From Kineococcus sp. NBC_00420 (GTDB lineage: Bacteria > Actinomycetota > Actinomycetes > Actinomycetales > Kineococcaceae): a stretch of 64,000 nucleotides of DNA. Positions 17,905-27,521 of this stretch are shown here, piece by piece. The stretch's first letter is position 1, and each line of letters begins with the position of its first letter. The position numbers were made by a program, and so were the translations under genes. The notes under the pieces were generated by a model, which saw only the letters and a list, made by a program, of their open reading frames with translations, had not been told where the DNA came from and did not search any database. The DNA lies in assembly GCF_036021035.1 (NCBI RefSeq), contig NZ_CP107930.1, positions 1,364,001 through 1,428,000 on the forward strand, in the 5' to 3' direction.

Positions 17905-18987
17905 TCAGACGGGAGTCACGGGCAGCGAACGGCGGGCCCCTGGGGTGAGGCCGCTCTTGAGGTCACGGCGCAGGTCCGAGGGCAGCGAGAACGTCAGGTC
18001 CTCCTGCGCGGTGGTGACCTCCTCGACCTGCCCGTAGCCGCGGGCGGCGAGCTGGGCGAGCACCTCGTCGACGAGGATCTCGGGGACGGAGGCGCCCGAG
18101 GTGACGCCGACGGTCGTGACGCCCTCGAACCACTCGTCCCGGATCTCGTGGGCGGTGTCGACGCGGTGGGCCGAGCGGGCTCCCGCGTCGAGGGCGACCT
18201 CGACGAGCCGCACGGAGTTGGAGGAGTTCGCCGAGCCCACGACGACGACGAGGTCGGCCTCGGGGGCGATCTTCTTGATGGCCACCTGGCGGTTGGAGGT
18301 GGCGTAGCAGATGTCGTCGCTGGGCGGGTCCTGCAGGTTCGGGAAGCGCTGGCGCAGCCGGCGGACGGTCTCCATCGTCTCGTCGACGCTCAACGTCGTC
18401 TGGGACAGCCAGACGAGGTTGTCGGGGTCCTTCACGACGATGGTGTCGGCGACGTCGGGGTTGTCCACGACGGTGATGTGGTCGGGGGCCTCGCCCGCGG
18501 TCCCCTCGACCTCCTCGTGACCGGTGTGACCGATGAGCAGGATCTCGGCGTCCTGCCGGGCGAAGCGGACGGCCTCCTTGTGGACCTTCGTGACCAGCGG
18601 GCACGTCGCGTCGATGGTCTGCAGCGAGCGGGCCTCGGCGGCCGCGCGCACGGCCGGGCTCACGCCGTGCGCGGAGAAGACGAGGTGCTCGCCCTCGGGC
18701 ACGGCGTCGGTCTCGTCGACGAAGATCGCGCCGCGCTCCTGCAGCGTCCGCACGACGTGCTTGTTGTGCACGATCTCCTTGCGGACGTAGACCGGCGCCC
18801 CGTACAGGTCGAGGGCCTTCTCCACGGCGATGACGGCGCGGTCGACCCCTGCGCAGTACCCGCGGGGGGCCGCGAGCAGGACCCGCTTGCCCCCGTCCCA
18901 GGCCGCGCGTTCGCGGGCCGAGGCCAGCACCGGCGTGTCGTTGCAGTCGTCGGCGGGAGCCGGGGTCTCGAGCGGTGCGTGCGTCAC
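17905..18987 (-). CDS. ispH: 4-hydroxy-3-methylbut-2-enyl diphosphate reductase IspH
   Basis: About 360 residues from a GTG at 18987 ([14 protein letters not shown]); the start is not certain because no strong ribosome site is visible. The three Fe-S cysteines are present: [27 protein letters not shown] and [13 protein letters not shown]. Other signatures include [15 protein letters not shown] and [11 protein letters not shown]. It catalyses the last step of the MEP isoprenoid pathway, making IPP and DMAPP. This links to the prenyl transferase at 40 kb. The C-terminus runs past the usual end and overlaps the tail of broken rmuC by 44 bp. Confidence 0.96.
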   Translation of the reverse strand: MTHAPLETPAPADDCNDTPVLASARERAAWDGGKRVLLAAPRGYCAGVDRAVIAVEKALDLYGAPVYVRKEIVHNKHVVRTLQERGAIFVDETDAVPEGEHLVFSAHGVSPAVRAAAEARSLQTIDATCPLVTKVHKEAVRFARQDAEILLIGHTGHEEVEGTAGEAPDHITVVDNPDVADTIVVKDPDNLVWLSQTTLSVDETMETVRRLRQRFPNLQDPPSDDICYATSNRQVAIKKIAPEADLVVVVGSANSSNSVRLVEVALDAGARSAHRVDTAHEIRDEWFEGVTTVGVTSGASVPEILVDEVLAQLAARGYGQVEEVTTAQEDLTFSLPSDLRRDLKSGLTPGARRSLPVTPV

Positions 18988-19010
18988 CGGGCCATGGTAG
19001 GTCGGCACTC

Positions 19011-19048
19011 CGGCCCCGGCCCCACCGATCGGCCCCGGCCCCACCGCT
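19011..19048. repeat. 19-bp direct repeat, two copies, in the ispH/glycosyltransferase divergent region
   Basis: Two adjacent copies beginning CGGCCCCGGCCCCACCG (19011-19029, 19030-19048) differ at one base; a partial third copy follows. They lie in the 144-bp region between divergent starts, where a regulator could bind, though they may be simple GC-rich slippage. Confidence 0.8.
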
Positions 19049-19131
19049 CGGCCCCCACCGCGCGTGCAGGTGCTGGGTCGATCGGGTACCGGCGGCCCGT
19101 CCGCACGGCGCCGTCCGCCTACCCTGTGGCG

Positions 19132-20289
19132 GTGTCGCAGCCCCGCACCCTGGACCCGCCGACCCCGCAGCTGACCGCTCCCGTCCCTCGGGTCCTGTTC
19201 GTGGTCGACGCCCTGAGCAACAACGGCGCCGTCAGCATCACCATCGACCTGGCCCGCCGCTGGGCGGGCGCGGGCGCCCGGTTGCTGGTCCTGAGCAGCG
19301 CCGAGCAGACGGCGAGGATCCCGGCCGGCGCCCCGGTGGAGCAACTCGCGCCCGGTGCCCGCCTGCGCGCCGCCGTGGCCACCGGACTGCCGCGCCTGCT
19401 GCGCCGGGCCGCCGCCTCCGACGTCGTCGTCGGCGCCTCCGAGATCGGTCCCGGTCTGCTGCTGGGGTTCCTCGCGGCCCGGCTCACGCGCCGGCCCTTC
19501 GTCGTCGCCGTGCACGCCGACCTCGACGACGCGCTGCAGGAGTGGGTCTCCCCGCGGTTGCACCGGCTCTCCTACTGGGTGCACCGCCACGCCGACGGGG
19601 CGCTCGCCGTCGCCCCCGCCCTGGTGGACCCGTTGGTGCGCAACGGGCTGCCCGCGTCGAAGGTGCGGGTCATCCGCAACGGCATCGACGTCGCCGCCGT
19701 GCGCGCAGCCGCGAACGGGCCGGGGAGCCTGGTGAGCGGGCGGTCCGTGCCGGTGGTCGTGGCGACCGGGCGACTGGCCCCGCAGAAGGGCTACGACCTG
19801 TTGATCAGCGCGCACGCGCGCGTCGTGGACCGGCACCCGCACGAGGTGCTGGTACTCAACGACGGGCCGGAACTCGCTGCGCTGCAGCAGCTCGCCGACG
19901 AGCTGGGGGTCTCCGCCACCGTGCGCTTCGCGGGTTCGGAGGTCCCCCCGCTGCCCAGCGTCGCCGACGCCGACCTGTTCTGCCTGCCCTCGCGGCACGA
20001 GGGACTGCCGTTGGCCCTGCTCGAGGCGGTCGCGCTGGGCGTGCCGGTGATCGCGGCCGACTGCGCCGAAGGGGTCCGGGTCGCCCTCGACGACGGTCGG
20101 GTGGGGCGGCTGGTGCCGGTCGAGGACGTCGACGCCCTCGCGCAGGCGCTGGCCGACCACCTCGCCGACCAGGGCGCGCTGCGCACCCGCGCCGCGCTCG
20201 GGCCGGCCCACGCCGACGGTTTCGACCGTTCCGTGATGGCCGACGGCTGGGCCCGCGCGCTGGGCGAGTTCCTCGACCCGCGCTGCTGA
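19132..20289 (+). CDS. GT4-family glycosyltransferase
   Basis: About 385 residues, start GTG at 19132 (19126 is also possible). GT-B fold: the N-terminal domain begins [30 protein letters not shown], with a donor-free glycine loop replaced by NNGAVS. The C-terminal domain has the linker [29 protein letters not shown] and the EX7E nucleotide-sugar site in [21 protein letters not shown] near residue 290. It transfers a sugar from a nucleotide-sugar to an unidentified acceptor, probably in surface polysaccharide assembly. It is divergent from ispH and convergent with a DegT aminotransferase. Confidence 0.9.
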   Translation: MSQPRTLDPPTPQLTAPVPRVLFVVDALSNNGAVSITIDLARRWAGAGARLLVLSSAEQTARIPAGAPVEQLAPGARLRAAVATGLPRLLRRAAASDVVVGASEIGPGLLLGFLAARLTRRPFVVAVHADLDDALQEWVSPRLHRLSYWVHRHADGALAVAPALVDPLVRNGLPASKVRVIRNGIDVAAVRAAANGPGSLVSGRSVPVVVATGRLAPQKGYDLLISAHARVVDRHPHEVLVLNDGPELAALQQLADELGVSATVRFAGSEVPPLPSVADADLFCLPSRHEGLPLALLEAVALGVPVIAADCAEGVRVALDDGRVGRLVPVEDVDALAQALADHLADQGALRTRAALGPAHADGFDRSVMADGWARALGEFLDPRC

Positions 20290-20305
20290 CCCGTGCCGCT
20301 GACCC

Positions 20306-21454
20306 TCAGGCGAAGAAGCTCCTGACCCCCTCGACGACGCGGTCGAGGACGCCGTCCTCCATGTAGGGGTGCAGCGGGAGGGTGAGCACCTGCTGCGCGG
20401 CGAGCTCCGTGACGCTCAGGTCTCCCCGCCGGCAGTCCTCGTAGAACGAGTACTGGTGCGCGCCGTAGTAGTGGATGCCGCTGGCGATCCCGCGCTCGGC
20501 GAGGTGCTCGACGAGGGCCGCCCGCCGGGAGGGGTCCCGGACCCGGACGACGTAGATGTAGGGCGCCACGCCCTCCCAGTCGGTGTCGAAGAGCTGCACG
20601 CCCTCGACGTCGCGCAGCGCGGCGTCGTAGTAGCGGCAGTAGTCCTGCCGGTTCTTCACGAACTCGTCGACCATGGCGAGCTGCGCCAGCCCGATCGCCG
20701 AGGGCACCGAACCGAGGTGGCAGCGGTAGCCCTGCCGGACGACGTCGAAGTCCCAGTTGCGCTGGTTCTTGTAGCGCGCGTCGGTGTCGGAGTTGATGCC
20801 GAGGTGACGCAGCTCGTGCAGGGTCTGCACGTCCTCGGGGTTCGGGGTGACGACGGCGCCGCCCTCGAGGGTGGTGATGGTCTTCACCGGCCCGAAGCTG
20901 AAGCAGACGAGGTCGCCGAAGGACCCCACGGGACGACCGTCGCTGGAGGACCCGAAGGCGTGCGCGGCGTCCTCGATGATGCGCAGGCCGTGCTCGCGGG
21001 CGATCTCGAGGAGTTCGTCGACCCGCGCGGGCAGCCCGGTGTAGTCGACGACCACGATCGCCTTGGTCCGCTCGGTGATGAGTTCGCGGACCCGGGCGGG
21101 GTCGAGGGTGAGGAAGTCCGGCTCGACGTCGCAGAAGACGATCTCCGCGCCCCTGCGGCTGATCGCCTGGTGACCGGCCACGTAGGTGAACGCGGGTGCG
21201 ATGACCTCGTCGCCCGGGCCGAGCCCGATGAGGCGTGCCGCGATGTGCAGGGCCTCGGTGCAGGAGTTGGTCGACACCACCCGACGGTCGGTCAGCCCGA
21301 GCCTGGCCTCGATGGCCTCCTCGAACTGCTTGCTCAGCTTGCCCATCCCCAGCCAGCCGACCTCGAGCGCGTCGCGCGCCGCGTCCTGGACCTCCTGACC
21401 CAGGTACGGCTTGTAGACCGGAACCTTCTCGTCGATCCCCACCGTGCGTTCCAC
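20306..21454 (-). CDS. DegT/DnrJ/EryC1/StrS-type aminotransferase
   Basis: About 382 residues from a GTG at 21454 with a GGGTGGGGG upstream; an open frame runs to 21508. PLP-fold signatures: [52 protein letters not shown] and the Schiff-base lysine in [19 protein letters not shown] (near residue 191). These enzymes transaminate keto-sugars bound to nucleotides, giving amino-deoxysugars for glycans or natural products. The specific sugar is not determined. Convergent with the GT4 gene, with 16 bp between stops. Confidence 0.92.
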   Translation of the reverse strand: MERTVGIDEKVPVYKPYLGQEVQDAARDALEVGWLGMGKLSKQFEEAIEARLGLTDRRVVSTNSCTEALHIAARLIGLGPGDEVIAPAFTYVAGHQAISRRGAEIVFCDVEPDFLTLDPARVRELITERTKAIVVVDYTGLPARVDELLEIAREHGLRIIEDAAHAFGSSSDGRPVGSFGDLVCFSFGPVKTITTLEGGAVVTPNPEDVQTLHELRHLGINSDTDARYKNQRNWDFDVVRQGYRCHLGSVPSAIGLAQLAMVDEFVKNRQDYCRYYDAALRDVEGVQLFDTDWEGVAPYIYVVRVRDPSRRAALVEHLAERGIASGIHYYGAHQYSFYEDCRRGDLSVTELAAQQVLTLPLHPYMEDGVLDRVVEGVRSFFA

Positions 21455-21742
21455 TGCGGTGCCCCCACCCTCTGCTTCCCCGAACTCCCCCGGAGCGTCC
21501 CCCGCCAACTACCCAGAGTGACGCAAAGTCGCTGCACCGGAACGGAATCCGCCGGCACAGCGACACTCATGGTGACACGCGTCGCCGCGCGAGGAGTTCG
21601 CTCGGGAAACTTTCCCGGCGACGGATCTCTCCCCGCACGGCAGGGTCTTCGCCGGGACGGAGCAGCCACCGGACGGTCCGTGTCCAACGCAGCACGCCGA
21701 GTGCTCACGATCCGCCCGAGGGGGGTGGGAGAGGATGGGGAG

Positions 21743-22999
21743 GTGCCCGCCGCCGACCCCGCCCCGCGCCGCCGACCCACCACCGCCGGCGAGACGACGG
21801 CGGAGAACCCGTGGCCCGTCCGCCTCCTCGCCGCGAAGATGGACGCCTACATCGCCAAGATGCCCTGGACCTGGGTCGAGGGGCAGGTCGTCCAGGTCAG
21901 CGACCGCCCCGGTTCCTCCGTCGTCTTCGTGACCCTGCGCGACGCCGACACCGACATGTCGCTGCCGGTCACCATCGCCCGGCGCGTCATGGGCCGCCTG
22001 CGCGACGCCCTCCCCGACGGACTGAGCCACGGCACCCGGGTCGTCGTGCACGCCCGGCCGGAGTTCTTCGCCAAGCGCGGCAGCCTCAGCCTCGCGGCCG
22101 ACGACGTCCGCCCCGTCGGGGTCGGCGAACTGCTCGCCCGCCTCGAGCACCTCAAACGGGTCCTGCGCAGCGAGGGGCTCTTCGACGCCGCCCGCAAGCG
22201 CGACCTCCCCTTCCTCCCGCACACCGTGGGACTCGTCTGCGGCCGCGCGAGCGCCGCCGAGCGCGACGTCGTGGAGAACGCCCGGCAGCGCTGGCCCTCG
22301 GTCCGGTTCGAGGTCCGGGAGGTGGCCGTGCAGGGCCCGAACGCGGTGCCCGAGGTCGTCGACGCGCTGGCCGAGCTCGACGCGATGGTCGAGGTCGAGG
22401 TCATCGTCATCGCCCGCGGCGGCGGTTCCGTCGAGGACCTGCTGCCCTTCAGCAACGAGACCCTGGTCCGGGCGGTGGCCAAGGCCCGCACCCCGGTCGT
22501 CTCCGCCATCGGGCACGAGGTCGACGCGCCGCTGCTGGACCTGGTCGCCGACGTCCGCGCCTCGACGCCCACCGACGCCGCCCGCCGGGTCGTGCCGGAC
22601 GTGACCGAGGAACTCGCCCAGCTGGACGGCCTGCGCCACCGGACCCGACGGGCCATCGCCGCCCGGGTCGAGCGCGAGCAGCACACCCTCACCGCGCTGC
22701 GCAGCCGTCCCGTGCTGGCCTCGCCGCACGTCCTGGTGGACCAGCGCGCCGCGGAGGTCGCCGCCCAGCGGGACCGGGCCCGACGCGCTCTGGAGAACCG
22801 GCTGGAGCGCGCCCACGTCGACGTGGAGCACCTGCGGACCAGCGTCTCGGCCCTCTCGCCCCGCTCGACGCTGCTGCGCGGCTACGCCGTCGTGCAACGC
22901 CCCGACGGCGAACTCGTGCGCACCCCCGAGGACGCCCCCGAGGGGACGCGACTGCGGATCCGGCTGCCGGACGGGGAGGTCGGCGCCACCGCTGGGTAG
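21743..22999 (+). CDS. xseA: Exodeoxyribonuclease VII large subunit
   Basis: A 418-residue protein from the GTG at 21743, with GAGGATGGGGAG upstream. N-terminal OB fold (WTWVEGQVVQVSDRPGSSVVF, then LRDADTDMSLPVTI), the catalytic region GLVCGRASAAERDVVENARQRW with the conserved IARGGGSVEDLLPFSNE near residue 225 and SAIGHEVDAPLLDLVADVRASTPT (quoted in part of the family core). A long coiled-coil C-terminus binds small subunits. With XseB it degrades single-stranded DNA from both ends in mismatch repair and crosslink processing. xseB starts 10 bp downstream. Confidence 0.96.
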   Translation: MPAADPAPRRRPTTAGETTAENPWPVRLLAAKMDAYIAKMPWTWVEGQVVQVSDRPGSSVVFVTLRDADTDMSLPVTIARRVMGRLRDALPDGLSHGTRVVVHARPEFFAKRGSLSLAADDVRPVGVGELLARLEHLKRVLRSEGLFDAARKRDLPFLPHTVGLVCGRASAAERDVVENARQRWPSVRFEVREVAVQGPNAVPEVVDALAELDAMVEVEVIVIARGGGSVEDLLPFSNETLVRAVAKARTPVVSAIGHEVDAPLLDLVADVRASTPTDAARRVVPDVTEELAQLDGLRHRTRRAIAARVEREQHTLTALRSRPVLASPHVLVDQRAAEVAAQRDRARRALENRLERAHVDVEHLRTSVSALSPRSTLLRGYAVVQRPDGELVRTPEDAPEGTRLRIRLPDGEVGATAG

Positions 23000-23008
23000 C
23001 CTCGCCCG

Positions 23009-23245
23009 GTGCCAGCAGCGAGCGAACCCAGCGAACTCACCTACGAGCAGGCCCGCGACGAGCTCGTCGACGTCGTGCGCCGGCTGGAGACGGGAGGCAC
23101 CGGGCTCGAGGAGGCGCTGGCGCTCTGGGAGCGCGGCGAGGCGCTGGCCGACCGGTGCCAGCAGTGGCTGGACGGGGCCCGCGCGCGCCTGGACGCCGCC
23201 CGCGCCGAACCCTCCGGGAGCGACCCGGCGGGCGCGCAGGACTGA
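23009..23245 (+). CDS. xseB: Exodeoxyribonuclease VII small subunit
   Basis: A 78-residue protein from a GTG at 23009: [18 protein letters not shown] then [20 protein letters not shown], the two-helix XseB pattern (the canonical form has LEEslalyerGeaLa). It multimerises on the XseA coiled coil. Length and position right after xseA are standard. The gene ends 4 bp from the convergent DUF4245 gene. Confidence 0.95.
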   Translation: MPAASEPSELTYEQARDELVDVVRRLETGGTGLEEALALWERGEALADRCQQWLDGARARLDAARAEPSGSDPAGAQD

Positions 23246-23248
23246 GCC

Positions 23249-23872
23249 TCAGGCCTTGGCGCCCCAGGGCGTCCCGGCCTTCGTCCAGCCGTCCAGGGTG
23301 GCCGTGACGAGCTCGGTGATCGGGGCGTAGCCGCCCTCGCCGGTGACGAGCACGGTCACGCCGTCCTGCGTGCGGACCAGGCTGTACCGCTTGCGGTCCG
23401 GCTGCAGGTAACCGTCCCAGGGCTGACCCTGCACGGTCCGGGTCCCGTCGGCGGTGCCGCCCTGGGTCTGGGCCTTCAGCCAGGTCTTCGTGGTGTCCTC
23501 GGCGACCTCGAGGGCCAGGTACTGCCCCTCGTCGCTGCGGTAGCCGACGTGCCAGGTCACGACGCCGTCGGTGGAGCGGTTGACGTTGGCCGAGGTGGCC
23601 GTCCACCCCGCAGGACCGTCCGGGACGGCCGGGGCGAACGGCAGTGCCGCGGCGTTGCCCTCGGCGGCGTTGGCGACGTCGACGGCGGGCTGCTCGATCT
23701 GGTTGGGACGGGGCAGGAGCCAGACGACGACGGCCACCAGCGCGAGGATCACGGCCATCGAGAGGACCATCGACTGCACGTTCCCGCCCGAGCGCGGCGG
23801 ACGCGGCACACCGCGCGGGTCCTCCCCGGAGTCGGCGGAGGTACCTGCGTCGGGCGAACCGGTCGTGCTCAC
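23249..23872 (-). CDS. DUF4245 membrane-anchored protein
   Basis: A 207-residue protein from a GTG at 23872 (GGAGGG just upstream). A Pro/Ser-rich cytoplasmic N-terminus leads to the conserved [19 protein letters not shown], where QSM precedes a single transmembrane helix near residues 30-55. The exterior domain has WTATSANVN and an end reading [14 protein letters not shown]. The function is unknown. In actinobacteria this family sits next to glpX and xseAB, as here (Rv1100 region, from memory). Confidence 0.9.
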   Translation of the reverse strand: MSTTGSPDAGTSADSGEDPRGVPRPPRSGGNVQSMVLSMAVILALVAVVVWLLPRPNQIEQPAVDVANAAEGNAAALPFAPAVPDGPAGWTATSANVNRSTDGVVTWHVGYRSDEGQYLALEVAEDTTKTWLKAQTQGGTADGTRTVQGQPWDGYLQPDRKRYSLVRTQDGVTVLVTGEGGYAPITELVTATLDGWTKAGTPWGAKA

Positions 23873-23971
23873 CCCTCCATGGTGACGGATAGCATCGGCA
23901 CCCGACGACGCGCACCGGCAGGCCGGCGGCCCAGAGGGGGCTGCGGGCGCCGGTGTTCCAGGAGGTCTCCC

Positions 23972-25012
23972 TTGTCGCAGAACACCTCACCCCTGCTCCC
24001 CCCGGCGCTGGCCGTCGGCACCGAGGCTCCCGACCGCAACCTCGCCATGGAACTCGTCCGCGTCACCGAGGCCGCGGCGATGGCCGGCGGCCGCTGGGTC
24101 GGGCGCGGGGACAAGAACAAGGCCGACGGCGCCGCCGTCAACGCCATGCGCACCCTCATCGGAACCGTGAGCATGAACGGCACCGTCGTGATCGGCGAGG
24201 GCGAGAAGGACAACGCCCCCATGCTCTTCAACGGCGAACGCGTCGGCGACGGCACGGGCGCCGAGTGCGACGTCGCCGTCGACCCCATCGACGGCACGAC
24301 CCTGACCGCCCGCGGCATGCCGAACGCGGTGGCCGTCCTCGCCGTCGCCGAACGCGGCACGATGTACGACCCGAGCGCCGTCTTCTACATGGACAAGCTC
24401 GTCGCCGGGCCCGAGGCCGCCGACGTCGTCGACATCCGGCTGCCGGTGAAGGAGAACATCCGCCGCCTGGCCAAGGCCAAGAAGCGTTCCGCGGAGGACA
24501 TCACCGTCTGCATCCTCGACCGCCCCCGCCACGCGAAGCTGGCCGAGGAGGTCCGCGACGCGGGGGCCCGCATCAAGTTCATCTCCGATGGCGACGTCGC
24601 CGGCGCCGTGATGGCGGCCCGCGAGGGCACCGGGGTCGACCTGCTGCTGGGCATCGGCGGCACCCCCGAGGGGATCATCACCGCCTGCGCCATCCACTGC
24701 ACCGGCGGCACCATCCAGGGCAAGCTGTGGCCGCGCGACGACGACGAGAAGCAGAAGGCCCTCGACGCCGGGCACGACCTCGACGCCGTGCTCGACACCC
24801 AGGCCCTGGTGAACAGCGACAACGTCTACTTCGTCGTCACCGGCATCACCGACGGCGAGCTCGTCGACGGTGTCCGCTACCTCGGCGACACCATCACGAC
24901 CTCCAGCATCGTGATGCGCTCCAAGTCCGGCACGATCCGCAAGGTCGACAGCGAGCACAAGCTCTCCAAGCTGCGCGCGTACTCCGCGGTCGACTTCACC
25001 GGACCGCGCTGA
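23972..25012 (+). CDS. glpX: Class II fructose-1,6-bisphosphatase
   Basis: A 346-residue protein. The TTG at 23972 is the start because CAGGAGGTC sits 6 nt upstream. Signatures: [45 protein letters not shown], the metal site [15 protein letters not shown] near residue 100, and [15 protein letters not shown] near 225. It dephosphorylates fructose-1,6-bisphosphate in gluconeogenesis and is the only FBPase type in many actinobacteria. Its stop overlaps the ATG of a PfkB-family kinase (TGATG), so the two are coupled. Confidence 0.96.
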   Translation: MSQNTSPLLPPALAVGTEAPDRNLAMELVRVTEAAAMAGGRWVGRGDKNKADGAAVNAMRTLIGTVSMNGTVVIGEGEKDNAPMLFNGERVGDGTGAECDVAVDPIDGTTLTARGMPNAVAVLAVAERGTMYDPSAVFYMDKLVAGPEAADVVDIRLPVKENIRRLAKAKKRSAEDITVCILDRPRHAKLAEEVRDAGARIKFISDGDVAGAVMAAREGTGVDLLLGIGGTPEGIITACAIHCTGGTIQGKLWPRDDDEKQKALDAGHDLDAVLDTQALVNSDNVYFVVTGITDGELVDGVRYLGDTITTSSIVMRSKSGTIRKVDSEHKLSKLRAYSAVDFTGPR

Positions 25013-25932
25013 TGGGGGGCCCCTCCACCATCGTCGTCGGAGAGGCCCTGGTCGACGTCGTGCACGCCGCCGGGTCCTCGGCCACCGCCGAGCACCCGGG
25101 CGGTTCGCCGCTGAACGTCGCCTACGGTCTGGGCCGGCTCGGGCACGACGTGACGCTGCTCACCCGGTTCGGCGACGACGCCCACGGCGAGCTCCTCCGC
25201 GACCACCTGGAACAGGCTGCGGTGCAGCTGTTCCCGGGCACGGTGGACGACGACCCGACCTCTGTGGCGCGCGCCGAGATCGACGCCGAGGGCAAGGCGA
25301 GCTACGAGTTCGACCTGGTCTGGCACGTCCCCGAAGTGACCGTCCCCGACGACGTCGCCCTGGTGCACACCGGGTCCATCGGCGCCGCGGTCTCCCCCGG
25401 CGCGGAGACGGTCCTGGAGCTGCTGCGCAGGGTCCGGGGCCGGGCGACGACGAGCTACGACCCGAACGTGCGGTCGTCGTTCTTCGACTCCCGCGAGCAG
25501 GCCCTGGCCCTCGTGGAACGGTTCGTCGACGCCGCCGACGTCGTGAAGGCCTCCGACGAGGACCTCGCGTGGCTGCTGCCCGGTGAGGACCCGGAGGTGG
25601 TCGCCCACCGCTGGCAGACCCGCGGCCCCGCCCTGGTCGTGGTGACCCGTGGGGGTGCCGGGGCGATCGCCGTCTCCGGTGCGGGCACGCTGCACGTCCC
25701 GGCCCCGAAGGTCGACGTCGTCGACACGGTCGGGGCGGGGGACGCGTTCATGTCCGGGCTGCTGCACGCCCTGGCCGAGCACGACCTGCTCGGCGCCCAG
25801 GGGTTGCCGCGGCTGCGCCACCTCGGGCTGGGGACGCTGGAGGCCCTGGTGGCCACGGCGATCCGCTCGGCGTCGATCACCTGCTCGCGCGCCGGGGCGA
25901 ACCCGCCGACCCGGGCGGAGCTCGCGGGCTGA
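25012..25932 (+). CDS. PfkB-family carbohydrate kinase
   Basis: A 306-residue ribokinase-fold protein. The ATG overlaps the glpX stop. N-terminal GEALVDVV and HPGGSPLNVAYGLGRLGHDVTLL form the substrate-binding G-rich motif. The C-terminal signature DTVGAGDAFMSGLLHAL (near residue 237) carries the anion hole and catalytic Asp. YDPNVRSSFF suggests a fructokinase-like member. Likely phosphorylates fructose or another sugar; coupling to a phosphatase that yields fructose-6-phosphate suggests a hexose-handling unit. Substrate not proven. Confidence 0.9.
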   Translation: MGGPSTIVVGEALVDVVHAAGSSATAEHPGGSPLNVAYGLGRLGHDVTLLTRFGDDAHGELLRDHLEQAAVQLFPGTVDDDPTSVARAEIDAEGKASYEFDLVWHVPEVTVPDDVALVHTGSIGAAVSPGAETVLELLRRVRGRATTSYDPNVRSSFFDSREQALALVERFVDAADVVKASDEDLAWLLPGEDPEVVAHRWQTRGPALVVVTRGGAGAIAVSGAGTLHVPAPKVDVVDTVGAGDAFMSGLLHALAEHDLLGAQGLPRLRHLGLGTLEALVATAIRSASITCSRAGANPPTRAELAG

Positions 25933-27333
25933 TCAGCCGCGACGGCGCCAGACCGTGCGCAGCGTCTCCCTCGGGTTGGGGAGGCTCGGGCGGGGAAGGC
26001 TCGGGCGGCGAAGGGTCAGGCTGGGGAGCTTCGGGCTGGGGAACTTCGGCGAGGGCAGCTCCGCCCGCCGCCGGGCGAGGTCGCCGCGCAGGCGTTCGGC
26101 GGCCCCACTGACGGCGTCGAAGCCCCGGCCGAGCCGTTCGTTGCGGCGCAGCTCGTCGCGGTAGGTGCGGCGCAGCAGGCTGATCCGGTCCACCAGCCCG
26201 GGGAGGAGTTCTCGCGTGGCGGGGGCGAGCAGCAACCGGACGGTGTGCCGGGTCGTCGGTTCCAGGCGACGCTTGTAGGCCTCGTCCCCGCGCAGCAGGT
26301 CCAGTTCCCGGTACCCGCTGAGCAGGGCCCGACGCCGGATGCGCAGCAGCAGCAGCGAGCCGGGGCCGGTGGCGGCGTAGCGGGCCCGGTAGGACTGGAC
26401 GTAGCCGTGCAGGGCCTTCGGGCCGGCCAGGCAGAACGCGTAGGCGACGAGCTCGCCGTCCAGGCGCAACCCGGAGAGCTGCACGACCCCGGCGGGGGTG
26501 GTGCGCAGGACCTCGGTCAGCGTGCGCCCCGACGCCCCGCGCCAGGGCCGCCGCCGGTACGCGGCCCGGGGGTGGGCGTCGTCGACCTCGGCCAGTTCCG
26601 CGACGAGCTCGTCGAGGCGGTCGGCGGCGGCGTCCGGGTCGCGGTCGCGCAGCTCGGAGAGGCCGTCGAGGAGGTCGTCGACGACGACGAGGTCCCCGAG
26701 TTCGGCGAGGCGACGCCACTGCCGCCGTTCCTCGTGCCGGGCGTGACGCCCCAGCGCGGCATCGTGCTCGGCCACGGTCTCCGGCAGTTCCAGCGCGTGC
26801 ACCGTCGCCTGGGGCAGGGTGCGGACGGCGTAGCCGCGGCGGTAGGCCCACTCGGTGAGGAGTTCGGGCAGCTCCCCCTCGGCGGGAACCTGTTCGAGGT
26901 CGAGCACGGCGCCGGGGGCCTCGCGCACCGCCCCGTCGACGACGGCCGCCAGCAGGCGCCCGGTGGGGATGCCGGCGTCCGGGTCGGCCAGGACGGCGGC
27001 GTAGTCGCTGGCGCCGGAGCCCAGGAAGGTGAGCAGCGGCCGGGGTCCCCCGAGGAGGGCGAAGGCGCCGAAGGCCAGCAGCCGCCCGTCGCGGCGCACG
27101 CTGACGAGCAGCGGTTCGCCCACGCCGAGGTGGGTGTGGACGGCGCGCAACCAGTCCGGGCCGGTGAAGGGGGGTTGTCCCGCGCGGGTGGCCAGCACGC
27201 GCCACTCCGGGACGGGGGCCCCTTCGAGCCCGCGGCGGACGGTGACCGAGAGGCCCTCGGCGGGGTCCTGCACGAGGGCGAGGCCGTCGGTGCGCCGGCG
27301 CTCCTCCGTGGGCAGGGCGAGTGCGTCCGTCAC
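25933..27333 (-). CDS. GNAT/FemAB-like acyltransferase with repetitive tail
   Basis: About 466 residues. I chose the GTG at 27333 (CGGAGG upstream at 9 nt); the frame opens to 27387. The core resembles the CelD/BioF2-type GNAT fold used in polysaccharide or peptidoglycan acylation: TGPDWLRAVHTHLGVGEPLLV, then GELVAYAFCLAGPKALHGY and ATGPGSLLLLRIRRRALLSG ending ELDLLRGDEAYKRRLEP. The last about 40 residues are Pro/Ser/Leu-rich near-repeats (SPKFPSPKLPSLTLRRPSL). It probably acylates a cell-surface glycan or peptide. The substrate is unknown. Confidence 0.78.
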   Translation of the reverse strand: MTDALALPTEERRRTDGLALVQDPAEGLSVTVRRGLEGAPVPEWRVLATRAGQPPFTGPDWLRAVHTHLGVGEPLLVSVRRDGRLLAFGAFALLGGPRPLLTFLGSGASDYAAVLADPDAGIPTGRLLAAVVDGAVREAPGAVLDLEQVPAEGELPELLTEWAYRRGYAVRTLPQATVHALELPETVAEHDAALGRHARHEERRQWRRLAELGDLVVVDDLLDGLSELRDRDPDAAADRLDELVAELAEVDDAHPRAAYRRRPWRGASGRTLTEVLRTTPAGVVQLSGLRLDGELVAYAFCLAGPKALHGYVQSYRARYAATGPGSLLLLRIRRRALLSGYRELDLLRGDEAYKRRLEPTTRHTVRLLLAPATRELLPGLVDRISLLRRTYRDELRRNERLGRGFDAVSGAAERLRGDLARRRAELPSPKFPSPKLPSLTLRRPSLPRPSLPNPRETLRTVWRRRG

Positions 27334-27479
27334 CCTCACCGGCCTCCGTCGTGCGACCGCCCTCCCCTGTGGAGGACTCGTGCGCACGATATCCGGGCGA
27401 GGCGGGCGCGTCCGGCAGCCCCGGGCTGCGCCACGCCACTATCGACGCAGCGTGATTCGCAATCACTCAACGCCACCCA

Positions 27480-27515
27480 CCCGTGATCTTGCTGGGCCCC
27501 CAGCAAGATCACGGG
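27480..27515 (-). terminator. Hairpin ending the sugar ABC importer operon
   Basis: A 17-bp perfect stem (CCCGTGATCTTGCTGGG and complement) with a 2-nt loop begins 7 bp after the ATPase stop at 27522. Confidence 0.8.
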
Positions 27516-27521
27516 CGGGGC

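Larger units (their letters stand above)
16804..17948 (+). pseudogene. rmuC: Broken rmuC (DNA recombination protein)
   Basis: The first 152 codons give an RmuC N-terminus: a membrane helix (LLLTLVLGLLAGIVVG), a coiled coil, then SSRGSWGEVQLRRVVEHAGML. A perfect 23-bp tandem duplication (17258-17280 and 17281-17303) then shifts the frame, and translation stops at 17293-17295. The family sequence resumes in another frame (NGRTVRPDLVVNLPGGKHVVV). Removing one copy restores the frame. A second lesion joins KHVVV directly to VCFVPGEAF, skipping about 55-60 residues found in the family (from memory: DAKVP through APEF). A third expands LLALL into about a dozen LLA units. RmuC is linked to suppression of rearrangements at short inverted repeats. 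The end overlaps ispH by 44 bp. Confidence 0.9.

Noticed and set aside
19011-19050. GC-rich repeats as an origin of replication or iteron array
   Set aside because: Only two copies, no AT-rich region and no dnaA or rep gene nearby.
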